This document shows, in pieces, positions 1-10,269 of a DNA stretch of 64,000 nt; the stretch's first letter is position 1, and each line of letters opens with the position of its first letter. The stretch lies in assembly GCA_043228905.1 (NCBI GenBank), contig JBHGNT010000010.1, forward strand, positions 10,292,001 through 10,356,000, written 5' to 3'. The stretch comes from Azolla caroliniana (Eukaryota; Polypodiophyta). Made by a program: the position numbers and the translations under genes. Below the pieces are notes generated by a model. The model did not search any database and was not told where the DNA came from. It saw only the letters and a program-made list of their open reading frames with translations.

Positions 1-1
1 A

Positions 2-2848
2 AGGCACGGGAAAGCCTTCGCATTCTCACCGGAAGAGATCGGGTGCGTAGACCCGACAGTCGTGAAGCCGATGGTGATATTCACGGTACCGCATGTGCCG
101 TGGAATCTCAAACCAATTCCGGTACCGAGAGCTCACATCCCGGAGCTGATGGAGCTGTTGAGGCAGAAAGTCAATATGGGCATCCTCGAACCGTCGAGTG
201 CCCCGTACTCGAACCGGTGGTTTACCGTACCGAAGAAGAACGGGACGTTGCGCTTCATTCAAGACCTGCAACCGGTCAACAGAGTGACCATTCGGAACGC
301 AGGAATCGGACCAACGATAGACGAGTTCGCGGAGGCCTTCGCCGGAAGGTCGATCTACTCGGTCGGTGATCTGTACTCGGGGTACGATCAGTTCCAACTA
401 GCCGTAGAGAGCAGAGACATTACGACGATGCGGACTCCTCTCGGCCTAGTGCAGATGTGTACCCTGCCACAAGGAGGGACGAACTCGGTGGCCCACATGG
501 TGAATGCGATGAACAAGGTGCTGAGGGATTGTATCCCGGACATCACCATGCCATTCTTGGATGACATCCCGATCAAGGGATGTCCGGTGGAGGAAAAGGA
601 TGAAACGATCGGACCAGACGGATGCCGGAAATTCATGGTGACACACATTGACGATTGCGAGAGGGTGCTGCAGAGGCTAGAGGACGCGAGGCTCACCTTC
701 TCCGGGGAGAAATCGGCCTTCGGGCAATCAGAGATCATGGTCGTCGGACATCTATGCGGACCGTATGGCCGGAAACCGTCTCCGGCTAAGGTGGAAGCCA
801 TCTCCGCAATGAAGCCCGACTGTAACTCAGTCACGGAGGTACGGAGGTTCTTGGGAGCATGCGTGTTCTACCACATATGGATCTCGCATTACGCCCACGT
901 TGCCGAGCCGCTATACGGGTTGCTAAAAAAGGGGTGAAAATTCGAATGGCGAGACGAGCATACGGAGTCGGTCCGAAAGATGAAGGAGGCTCTTGCTGCA
1001 GCTCCGGCACTCCGGAAGGCTGTCTACGAGAAAGGCACTCCCATCTACATAACGGTAGATACAAGTCCGACCGGGATTGGATGGGTCGTCAACCAAGAAG
1101 ATGAGGACGGCATTCGGTTCCCAATCCGGTTCGGCGCGAAGGTCCTCAGCGAGCGACAGCGAGGATACGCCCAGGTTAAACGCGAACTCTGGGGTATCGT
1201 TTCGGCGGTGAAGGCCGACAAAGACTATCTAATCGGTACAGAGGTGATTATCGAGACGGACTGCCTGCTGATTCTCGGCATGGTTTTCGGATGCGCAACC
1301 CTGAACCTGGCAATGCTCAGGTGGATAGTGTACATCAAGTCCCTGGATCCGGAAATACGACACATTTCCGGGAAAGACAATGCCATGGCCGACATGCTTT
1401 CGAGGGCGCGATTCGACGACGAGGGCGGCATGGTTTCGGAGGACAAGGAACTCGGTGTGGACTTCTTCGAGGCGACTTACGTAATAATCGAGGGAGGGAG
1501 CACTCCGACACTTAACGATTTCAACGAGAGCAAGTACGACGGGGAGTGGCTGCAGATTGGGAGATTCTTGAGGACGATGACGCCGGACGCGTCATGGACA
1601 AAGAACGAGGCCAACCGGATCCGGAAGAAAGCATACCGATTCTTTCTCCGGGACGGATACTTGTGGAAGCACCCGAAGAAGAGAAATGGCATCCCGCTCC
1701 GAGTAGTGGCGATGGAGGAGGAACAGGAGGAGTTGCTGAAGGCCTACCACGACAGCCCCTGGGCTGGACACCGTGGGACGTGGGCCATGTTCGAGAAACT
1801 AAAGGGGAAGTACTGGTGGCCGGGACTGTACCGGGACGTGCATCGGTTCGTGACAACTTGTGAGAGCTGTCAGATACACTCCATAGTCCGACATCGGGAC
1901 GAGCTTCACCCTACATACCCTCCGGCCATCCACTTCAAATGGATGGTAGATTTGGTGACGATGCCGATGGGCGTAGGGCAGATGCGATATCTGGTGCTGG
2001 CCCGGGAGGACCTGACGAACCAGGTGGAAGGCCGAGCCCTGCAGAACAAAACGACCGCGGCCGTGTGTCGGTTCTTGATCGAGGACGTGATATGCCGGTA
2101 CGGGTGCGTCGGGAAGATCGTGGCTGACCGCGGGGAGTTGGACGCCGAAGAGGCCAAGGAGATGTTCGACCGGTTAGGGGTCAAGCTCTCGCTCACCACA
2201 GCGTACAATCCGGAGGCAAACGGGAAGGTGGAGCGCGGACACGGACCGATCGTCAAAGCACTAGTCCGGGCGTGCGAAGGCCAGGTCGGGAACTGGCCAC
2301 GGCTGTTACCTTATGCCTTGTGGGCGGTCCGGACAACGCACAGTTCAGTAACCAGGTTCATGCCGTCACAGCTCATGTTCGGACAGAAGCCGATCATGCC
2401 GATGGAACGGACGATCTCCTCTTGGGCGACGGTGGACTGGAGAGACGAGATGAGCCGGGAAGAGCTGCTAGCAGCGCGAATACGGCATCTCGAGCGGAGG
2501 CCAGAGGACATGGAACGAGCGGCGGAGAGACTTCGGACGGCGAGGATGAGGAACAAAGCCCGGTTCGACCGAACGCACCGGCTCCGACCAAAGAAAATCG
2601 AGGAAGGCGACTGGGTGCTAGTCTACGACAGCAACCTCGACAACCAGCACCGGGCAACACGGAAGTTTTCAAAGCGGTGGTTCAGGCCTTACGTGGTAAC
2701 GAGCGCCAACGACAACGGGACGTATCACCTGGCGGAACTCGACGGTACGAGGATGGCAATACTGGTAGTAGGGAAGCGGATCAAAGCGTTCAAGAAGCGC
2801 CACGACGGCGAACCGGATCTAAGAGGCCCGGACAGCGACGACGAATAG
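2..2848 (+). pseudogene. GYP1a pol (RT, RNase H, integrase), one in-frame stop
   Basis: One reading frame runs from the window edge to 2848, broken only by TGA at 935-937. GYP1b has CGA (Arg) there, so this is a C-to-T change at a CpG. The order is RT (PKKNGTLRFIQDLQPVNRVT, LPQGGTNSVAH, catalytic FLDD in MPFLDDIPIKG), RNase H (ITVDTSPTGIGW, then ELWGIVSAVK), integrase zinc finger (H-x6-H, CESCQ) and integrase core (MVDLV, VADRGEL, NGKVERGH). The final Asp and Glu of the core are 34 residues apart, one fewer than the usual 35. The function would be cDNA synthesis and integration. The stop would leave a truncated RT, so this copy is probably dead. Confidence 0.92.
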
Positions 2849-2948
2849 TCCGAAACGGAGGACGAACTGATGGACGAGGAACCGGAACCTGGACCCGTTT
2901 TCTCCAACCAGAACCCAATTTTGGCGCATACCGGTGGATGCGCGGCTA

Positions 2949-2960
2949 GGTGGGGGCAGA
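2949..2960 (+). promoter_or_regulatory. GYP1a polypurine tract
   Basis: GGTGGGGGCAGA abuts the 3' LTR start at 2961. This is the normal plus-strand primer position. GYP1b has nearly the same sequence before its own 3' LTR. Confidence 0.8.
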
Positions 2961-3614
2961 TGTCGTGAAGAAAACCGTCCCTTAGCGCAATCGGTGAATA
3001 GCGCGCGTGAACCGGCTCTTCACGCGTGCGCGCCCTTTAATGTATATAATAGAGAATTAGGTACAAAGGTATATCCTAGGTAGTTAGATTCGGTAGGTAG
3101 GAAGTTAATGAGGGAAACGGCTCCCTTCTTGAAGCTATAAAAGAGAGGGAGACGCAACGTGAAAGGGATATATTATTATTGGAGGAGGACGAAGTGCTGT
3201 CGGACCGAAACCGAACACTTCTCCTCTGTTCGTTCTCCATCGCTCTTCTCTGCAGGTTTTCAGGAGGCTCGCGCTGCTTTGAGGAACGCCCGTGTGCTTC
3301 CGGCAACACCTCCATCCTATCCCCTTTCGTGCGCAGACGAGTAGGCTTCGGCATCTGTTCGCCGGCCTGTTTGGTTGTAACCGCTCACGTGCTCTGTTGT
3401 TTATTTGTCATTCGTTAATATACAAACATTCGTGTCTCTCTGTCTCTGTGTCCATTCGTGTCTTCCCCGTTGACGGGCCGTGTCCCTTTGTTTCTTTGCT
3501 CATACGTAACCGGGCGTCTCTCTCTTTCTCTTTCCCCTTCTATCACCTGCTCTTTTGTTCAAGACCCTGATGGTCCCGCCTCGTTTCTCCACGCACGCGC
3601 GTAGTAACGCGACA
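2961..3614 (+). repeat. GYP1a 3' LTR (654 bp)
   Basis: It starts TGTCGTGAAG and ends AACGCGACA. It aligns with the 629-bp GYP1b LTRs, including the AAACGGCTCC and CTATAAAAG promoter region near 3117-3142 and the end segment GGTCCCGCCTC. The right flank from 3615 is copia gag coding sequence. Confidence 0.88.
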
Positions 3615-6600
3615 GCGTCTTGGTCCTACAAGATGCACCAGTACCTGCTCGGGCACGGCTACTGGAGTTATGTCGAAGGAGCTAATGACGCAGCACCCGA
3701 ATCGACACATAGAGACTTCCCGTCGTGGGAGCAATTGGCGAGCAGGGTATTATAATGCTTCGCGTCGTGTGTGGGGGAACAACTGTTGAGCTATGTTCGG
3801 GATGCAAAGACGCCGAAGGGTGCGTGGGAAAATCTGAAGAAGATTTTCGCCGCGAGCACCACAACCAGGAAGCTTCAGCTCCGGTAGGAGTTGAGCAACC
3901 TACAACAACGCGACTTGTCGGTGGCGGACTATACCTCGAAGATCAAGGATATCTGCGACTCCCTCGCCTCCATAAAGGTGAACATCGAGGAGAGTGAGAT
4001 GGTCCAGATCTGTCTCAGAGGTTTGGTGTCGAAGTTCGGAGCGTTCCGAACGACTGTGTGTACCCGGGAGAATACGCCGTCCTTTTTCGACTTACAGTCA
4101 ATGCTCCTGGTAGAGGAGAACCACGCGGGCGCGTCTACAAGCACGCACACTGACAACAGAATGCTGTACACGGAGGGAGATAGGCCCCGTGGACGTGGAG
4201 GACGAGGCGAGTCGGCGCACAATGGAGGCGGCCGACGAGATCAAGGAAGAAGGCACTGAAGTGATGTCGACAACAACTCTGGACCCTCCGGAAGCAGGGG
4301 GAGTCGAAGCGATGAGAACCGGCAAGGGAAGGCCATCGCTGAGTGGTGGTACTATGGCAAGAAAGGCCACAGGGAAAGTGAGTGCTGGAAGAAGCGCGCC
4401 GATTCGGAGAGAACCGGTTCCGGAAACGGCTGCGGACATACCGACAAGGGGAATTGGCAGCGATCGCACTACGCCGAAGACTCCGGGAGAGCCGGAGAAG
4501 GGTGTGCCTTCGTGACGAGACACGAAGCAAACTCAATGAAACGGACCACCCCGAGGTCGGACGAGGTGTGGTATGTAGACTCCGGCGCGTCAAACCACAT
4601 GACGAGCCATAAGGAGTGGTTCTCGTACTTTGAAAAACCGATACAACCTGGAGTAGTCGCAGCTGGAGACGACACTCCGCATCCGATCGCGAATGTCGGA
4701 GAAGTTCCCCTTAGCCATGTCGGGCAGAAAGGGAAACTCATGAACGTGCTGCACGTTCCGACAATTACGAAGAACTTCGTCTCGGTCGGACAGATCATCG
4801 ACCAAGAGATGGAGGTTTGGTTTACACACCTCGGGTGCTTAATTGAGGAAGAAGGCCGTGTGATTGCGCAAGGGCGCAGAGACGGGAGGATGTTCATCCT
4901 CGATTCCACTGACGGCGGCATCGCAATGTTCGTGAAGGGACAAAAATCCGAGTCAGACATCAACTTGTGGCACAAGCGGATAGGCCACGTCAACTACCAG
5001 CGGCTTCAAGATTTGCAATCGAAACAGGTAGTGTTCGGATTGCCCAAATTTAGTGACCGAAAGGCACAAATTTGTGAAGCCTGCCAGCTCGGGAAGCAAC
5101 ACCGATTTCCTTTCCCCAACGAGCGAAACCAGAGCCGGAACAAGCTCAACCTTATACACTCCGATGTATGGGGGCCCGCACAAAACGTTAGTCTTGGCGG
5201 GAGCCGATATTTCGTCTCCTTCATCGACGATCACACGCGGCACACGTGGATCTACCTCATTGAGAGGAAGAGCAAAGTCTTCGACTGTTTCCGGGACCTC
5301 AAAGGGTTCGTGGAAACGGAAAGGGGACAAAAGATCAGGTGCCTGCGGTCAGATGGCGGGAAAGAGTACTTTTTTGGTCAATTCAACGGTTATCTACAAC
5401 AAATGGGAATTCAGCGCGAATTCAGTTGTAGATACACGCCGGAGCAGAACGGCGTGTCCAAGAGGAAGAATCGGTCAGTTGTGGAAGCGGCATGGGCAAT
5501 GCTGGAGGAGAAGAGCTTGCCCAAGTTCTACTGGGCCGAGGCGGTAAGGACCGCGGTATACATCTAGAACCGGATCGGAGACAAAGTGTCGGCGCACGAG
5601 CTATATTTCGGAACCAAGCCGAACTTACGACACTTGAGGGTGTTCGGTAGCATTGCGTATGTGCATGTACCGAAGGAGAAAAGGAGGAAGCTGGACGCAA
5701 AGGCCGAGAAATGCATCTTGGTCGGTTACTCGGACGAGCAGAAGGGTTATAAGTGCTATAACCCTCGCACCAAACAAGCGCGTGTTAGCCGCGACGTTGT
5801 GTTTGACGAATCCGCGTCCTAGTACTATCCCCCGACTCCGAACCCCAACTCCAATCCAAATTCTGACGATGAGGTCAGCGAGGCCGAGATGCCTCCGGAT
5901 GAGCCCGAAATCGAGACCCGCGAAGAGATCCCGATTTCACTCTGTTTAAGTGGACCGATTGGACGATTGAGTTGGTACGATCAGTCCGATGAAGAGCCGG
6001 CGAGTAGTGGAGACTCGGTCGTGCATTCCCCGCGCAGGAAGCCGAGGAGACGGCTTACGCGCAAAGAGAAAGGGAATAAGAAGGTGTCGGATTTCGGCAC
6101 GGGTAGGAACGAGTCAGACCAACGCGAGTCTGACTCCGAGGGAACCGGTGACGGGTCTTTAAAGGTGAAGTCCGCGTCAAACGAGAAGGCCTCGACATCG
6201 GCTAATGTGAGATTACGCCGATCTACCCGCTAGAAGAACCCTGTTTTGCGGTTCGGATACAACGAGTACATGGCGCATCATTACGCGTACATGACCCGTA
6301 TAGCGGAAGTGCGTGAGCCGGAGAGCTACGCAGAAGCGGCGAAGGACGCGAATTGGCGTGCCGTGATGGAGGAAGAGATGCACGCACTGGCGGAGAACGA
6401 GACCTGGGACCTGGTTGACGCACTGAAGGGTGTGACGCCGCTCGGGTGTAGGTGGGTGTACAAAGTCAAGTACAACACCGATGGCTCGGTCAACCGGAAT
6501 AAGGCTCGCCTAGTGGCAAAGGGCTACGAGCAGAAACACGACATCGACTACGATGAGACGTTTGCGCCGGTCGCGAAAATGACGACCGTCTGTGTTTTGC

Positions 6601-6767
6601 TCGCAGTAGCTGCGGTGAAGGCGTGGAACTTACATCAGATGGATGTAAAGAATGCATTCCTGCAAGGTGACCTTGAGGAACAGGTGTACATGGTACAACC
6701 CCCCGGATTTCACTCAGGAACGAACTCCTCGGGAGTATGCGGACTGAAGAAGTCCCTTTACGGACTG
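3615..6767 (+). pseudogene. COP1 gag, integrase and N-terminal RT (decayed)
   Basis: A single frame can be followed with internal stops near 3753 (TAA), 3883 (TAG), 4257 (TGA), 5565 (TAG), 5820 (TAG) and 6230 (TAG). Gag contains RDLSVADYTSKIKDICDSLA, typical of copia. The zinc knuckle near 4350 has lost cysteines (YYGKKGHRESECW). The protease-like DSGASNHMT box is near 4578. The integrase zinc finger is HKRIGHVNYQRL then CEACQLGK, and the core reads LIHSDVWGP, LRSDGGKEY and PEQNGVSKRKNR. RT begins [10 protein letters not shown] and breaks at KKSLYGL. Several stops replace Gln, Leu or Trp codons expected from the family. Non-functional. Confidence 0.9.
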
Positions 6768-7186
6768 TGTTATTCTCTGACCGGACAAGGCCTAACACAA
6801 GGTGTCACGGAGACACTTCACCAAAGGGTGATTACAGTATAGGATTATGACTCAACGATTACACCGACTTAAGTAGGTTACACGATTAGAGCGCTTTTGT
6901 TAATTACACGCGTAAGATATAACAGTAAGTACAGAACGGAAATCAACACAGAAGTATAAACACCATATGCTCTATTAATTATCCGCCGCGATTACAATGG
7001 GGTTCGGGCCTTTAAATAGGTTTCCGGCCCGTAGTACAAAACGGTGCCTATCGCACCTATTCGGGATACGTCCGGATCTGGAACGGCATACCGTTTCCAG
7101 TCCGTCCGTCCACACTATGCTTATTTACAACCATACTTAATTAATTCCTTCACTCCGTATTTTGGACTCCTTGCCGGCCGGTAACA
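6768..7186 (-). repeat. OTA1 3' LTR (419 bp)
   Basis: Plus-strand ends are TGTTATTCTC and CCGGTAACA. On the coding strand a TATA-like CTATTTAAAGG lies near 7011-7020. It differs from the other LTR at about five sites, for example 6835 A versus G. Confidence 0.93.
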
Positions 7187-7226
7187 CATGGCACGCCCGT
7201 GGGACAGTACCTTGTACGTCGAACCC
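7187..7226 (-). other. Conserved pre-3'-LTR block of OTA1 (no polypurine tract)
   Basis: Read on the minus strand this block runs from GGGTTCGACG to GGGCGTGCCATG and abuts the 3' LTR, where a purine tract is expected. TGGCACGCCC starts 2 nt inside the LTR on the plus strand (7189-7198), the position and sequence of a primer-binding site in inverse orientation. OTA3, OTA4 and LARD carry the same block. Confidence 0.7.
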
Positions 7227-7238
7227 TTCTCGGCCCCT

Positions 7239-10190
7239 TCATTGTTCACCCAAATTGTCCAAAATACTTTGTTCCATAGTTTCCACTTGTTCTTCCGGTT
7301 GTGGTTGTTGCGGCTGTGCTTGCTGCTGCTGCTGTGGTTGCGGTTGGGACTGAGGCTGCTCCGGCTGCTCTATAGGCGGCTGCTCCGTTTGTTTCTCTGA
7401 CTCCGGCATCTCCGTTTGACTGCTTCCGGTCCGGTCTCCTTCCAGTAACGGTTCCTCATCACTGAGGTTGACCGTAACCGGTTCTCATGCTTTCTCTTCC
7501 CGGATCCGGGACCTCTCGTAGCTTTCAAACTGGATCTGCGCCTCCAGCCTGTCGTCGTCCAGCTGAGCTACAAGTTGCCGGACTTGCCCTAGTTGGTCCT
7601 CTGCCAAGGCTTGAAAGTCTTCGGCCAGCTCATCTCTTATGCCGGTGAAGTCTTCGGAAGTCAGCATATAGCAATCATCTCCCTCCTTCCTCCGGTTCTC
7701 TACGTCGGCCCGGAGCAATTGGAGTTCCGCCGCGTTCGTGGCCCACTTGGTCCACCATTTGACGGAACCGTTGTCAATCAAGCTCTTGGTCTGGTTCAAC
7801 CAGGCCCGCATGATATCCTGGATGCGACTTGCTCCCATTTGCGCTCTACTTTCCACCACTTGTCGTTCCTCCTTCAACTGCTTGATGAGATTAGCCGTAT
7901 CCTCTGCCTGCTCTCTGTAGCGCGTCAGCTGCCCTTGATATGTTGTTTACAGCCTCTGCAGTACCTCCGCCGCTCTTTCTTTTTCCGCCTGCTGTTGCCT
8001 AAGGAGCTCTGTCCGAACCTTCTCCGCCTCTTCCAACCGTCTTCTGGTTTCCGCTTGTTCCTTAGCGTATGCCGTTGCGGTCCGATCAACTGCTTGCCGG
8101 AGCTCATCCGTCCGTTCCTTGTGCTCCGTTTGCAACCGTTTATACTCCCAGTGCAAGTTCTCAAATTCCTCTGTTTTTTGTTTGAGCTTGCCGTTGATCT
8201 GGCGATGGTTCCGGTCCTCCCGGTCCTTTAGCTGCCGGAGTTCCTCTTTCAGGCGCTCTACTTCTGTTTCGGCGTTTCTCCGGAGCCTATCCTTCTCTTG
8301 CAGCATTTTCTCCTTTTCCTCCTTGAGCCGGTCGTACGCTTGGTGGCCTTTTCGTAAGCTCTCCTCGGCCCGGCGTAGATTCTCAGCAGTCTTTTTGAGT
8401 TCTGCCTCCGCTGCCGTCTTCAACTCTCTTTCGCGGCTCCTCAACGCTTCTTGGGCAGCTAGCTCATCCTTTAAATCCGCAAGCTCTTGGGCTTGTGCCG
8501 CATTTCTCTCCGGAACGGTTTCCGTTGCCGGGGTCTGATTGCTATGTACAGGTTGATCTGACGCTTTATTCTGTACATTGCCCGGAGTCACCGATGCTTG
8601 GACTTGTGTTGTCAAAGCCAATTGAGCCATTTCCCTTGTGACCCTGTCCAAGTCTTGTTCAAGGCTCCGGATTCTGGACCGGGCCGTCTCTAGATCTACG
8701 GTTGTGACGAGCAACCGTTCGTGGTGCGCTCTCTCCTCTGCCTCTATGTACTCGACCACTCCGGCGATCTGCTCGCCTACCCACCGTAGCCACATGCTAC
8801 TGGTGCCTTGCTGCTGAACTAGTCGGGTCGGCTCGTTCACTGTGGAATTGTCTGGCCGGAGTGCCTGTATCTGCCGTTCTGGTTCTACTCCTTGGCCGCC
8901 GTGTGTGTTGGCTGGGCTCGCCGGCTGTTGAGTTCCGGTTCTCGCCGTCTCCGGAGCCGTTGGAATGACTTCTGGTATAGAAGTCGACAAGGCCGGTTCT
9001 TCACGCACCAGTTCCGGTTCTTCCCTTGCGGTTTGCTCAGGTTGAGTTGGGGGCGTTTCTTCCTTTTGCGGGTCCGAACGCTCCCCCGCTGTCCCGGCGG
9101 TCCCACTTCTTGACCGTCGTTGGAGGTGCTCTTCTGGCTCCTCCGTTTCCTCTTCCTGGGTAACGGTATGTTTCTGTGCCGTCAAGGGTTCTGGTTCCTT
9201 CTGACCCGGTCGCCGTATGGTTATCTTAACGGGTCCCACCGGTGACACCTCCTCCGGTTCTGGGAGCCGTTTCTTCCCTTTCGTCGCCTTCGACGCCAGC
9301 AGCTGCTGTCGTTTGGACGCGGGTTTCGAGGTGCTTCCTTCCGATAATCTTGGCCGCTTCTTTGGCTGGACGGTCTCGACCGGCGGCACGAGCAATGTTA
9401 TCCACTGAGCTACGGCATGCCACAGCTTCCGGCCCTCCTTGCCGTCCTTTCCTCGTACCATGTCGATTGCCGCGCACAAACCGTCTGCAATCAACACCGG
9501 CCAATCCACCTTGGTCCCTTCATAGGTGGCTATGATCATCCCTGCCCGATTTTTTGGCATGACAGGGGGTCAGGGATACACGTGGCCGTACTCATGGAGC
9601 ACTCGAGCTATTTCCCTGAATAGCGGATCTTCGCCGCCCTGCGTTCGATAGCCTTTGCCGGCTACAGAGTACTCACCGAAATATCGGATGAGTTGCTCCG
9701 AGGTTGGGTTATCAATCTGAAAAATACCTCCCTCCGGAAGGCCTGTTAGCGCACGGATCGCTTCCTCGGTGATGACTTCCGTGTCGAGCTCCTTGATGAC
9801 CCGGTCGGCTTCTTTGTGCGGTGGTGCCTCCATGATGGTCAAGAACCCCTCCAGTCCGTGTTGTCTGAACCATTTCCTGGCCGCTTCCGACAGCGTTTGT
9901 GGGTCCATGTCTGCTTCAAGGTCGAGGAAAGATGGCGAGGTGGAGTGGTGATGAGAGTGAGAGCGAGAGAAAGAGCGTTCCGAACGTGGGGGTTCTCTGA
10001 GTGCAGGTTCGCGTTTGCTAAGCTTCCACTGCCTTGGTGCTTCTGTGCTTCTTGGCTCCATGCGTTCTTCTTTTTCTCTGTGCGTCTTGGCGCCTTTTTC
10101 GAGCATGCGCACGTCGTGTACCAATTTAGTATTAAGTAATGTGGCGGCTCTTAAACGCCCACTACGTACCTTTTCGCTCCTTGCTTTCAC
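7239..10190 (-). pseudogene. OTA1 ORF3: coiled-coil protein, three in-frame stops
   Basis: One frame of about 983 codons runs from ATG at 10190 to TGA at 7239-7241. It is broken by stops at about 9568 (TGA), 7947 (TAA) and 7485 (TGA). The basic, Ser-rich N-terminal extension is about 90 residues. A conserved domain follows (SEAARKWFRQHGLEGFL, APPHKEAD, RYFGEYS, YRTQGGEDPLFRE, VDWPVL), then a Pro/Glu-rich linker, long heptad-rich coiled coil (for example LKDELAAQEALRSRERELK) and a conserved C-terminal domain (WTKWATNAAELQLLRAD, ENRRKEGD, IRDELAEDFQALAED). The end ILDNLGEQ resembles LPDNLKED in OTA4. No signal peptide or membrane segment is visible, so it does not look like an envelope. Function unknown. 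Confidence 0.85.
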
Positions 10191-10217
10191 GTCCGTTCAT
10201 ACCTCGATTTTTAATGA

Positions 10218-10252
10218 TTTCTTTTTTTTTTTCTTTTTTCTTTTTTCTTTTT
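10218..10252 (-). other. OTA1 internal purine tract between pol and ORF3
   Basis: The plus strand is 35 consecutive pyrimidines (T-runs with single C), so the coding strand is uninterrupted A/G. It lies 18 bp past the pol stop and 28 bp before ORF3. OTA3 and OTA4 have A-rich tracts at the same place. Confidence 0.8.
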
Positions 10253-10269
10253 AATGACGGTATGTGATC

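Larger units (their letters stand above)
1..3614 (+). mobile_element. GYP1a: 3'-terminal part of a Ty3/gypsy retrotransposon
   Basis: The window opens inside the pol gene of a gypsy element. Reverse transcriptase, RNase H and integrase are followed by a G-rich polypurine tract and a 654-bp 3' LTR. It belongs to the same family as GYP1b (32800-39784): the proteins align throughout and the LTRs share their ends (TGTCGTGAAG and a GACA terminus). The element sits in the gag gene of COP1, because copia gag coding resumes directly after the LTR at 3615. Its 5' half and left target duplication lie outside the window. Confidence 0.9.
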
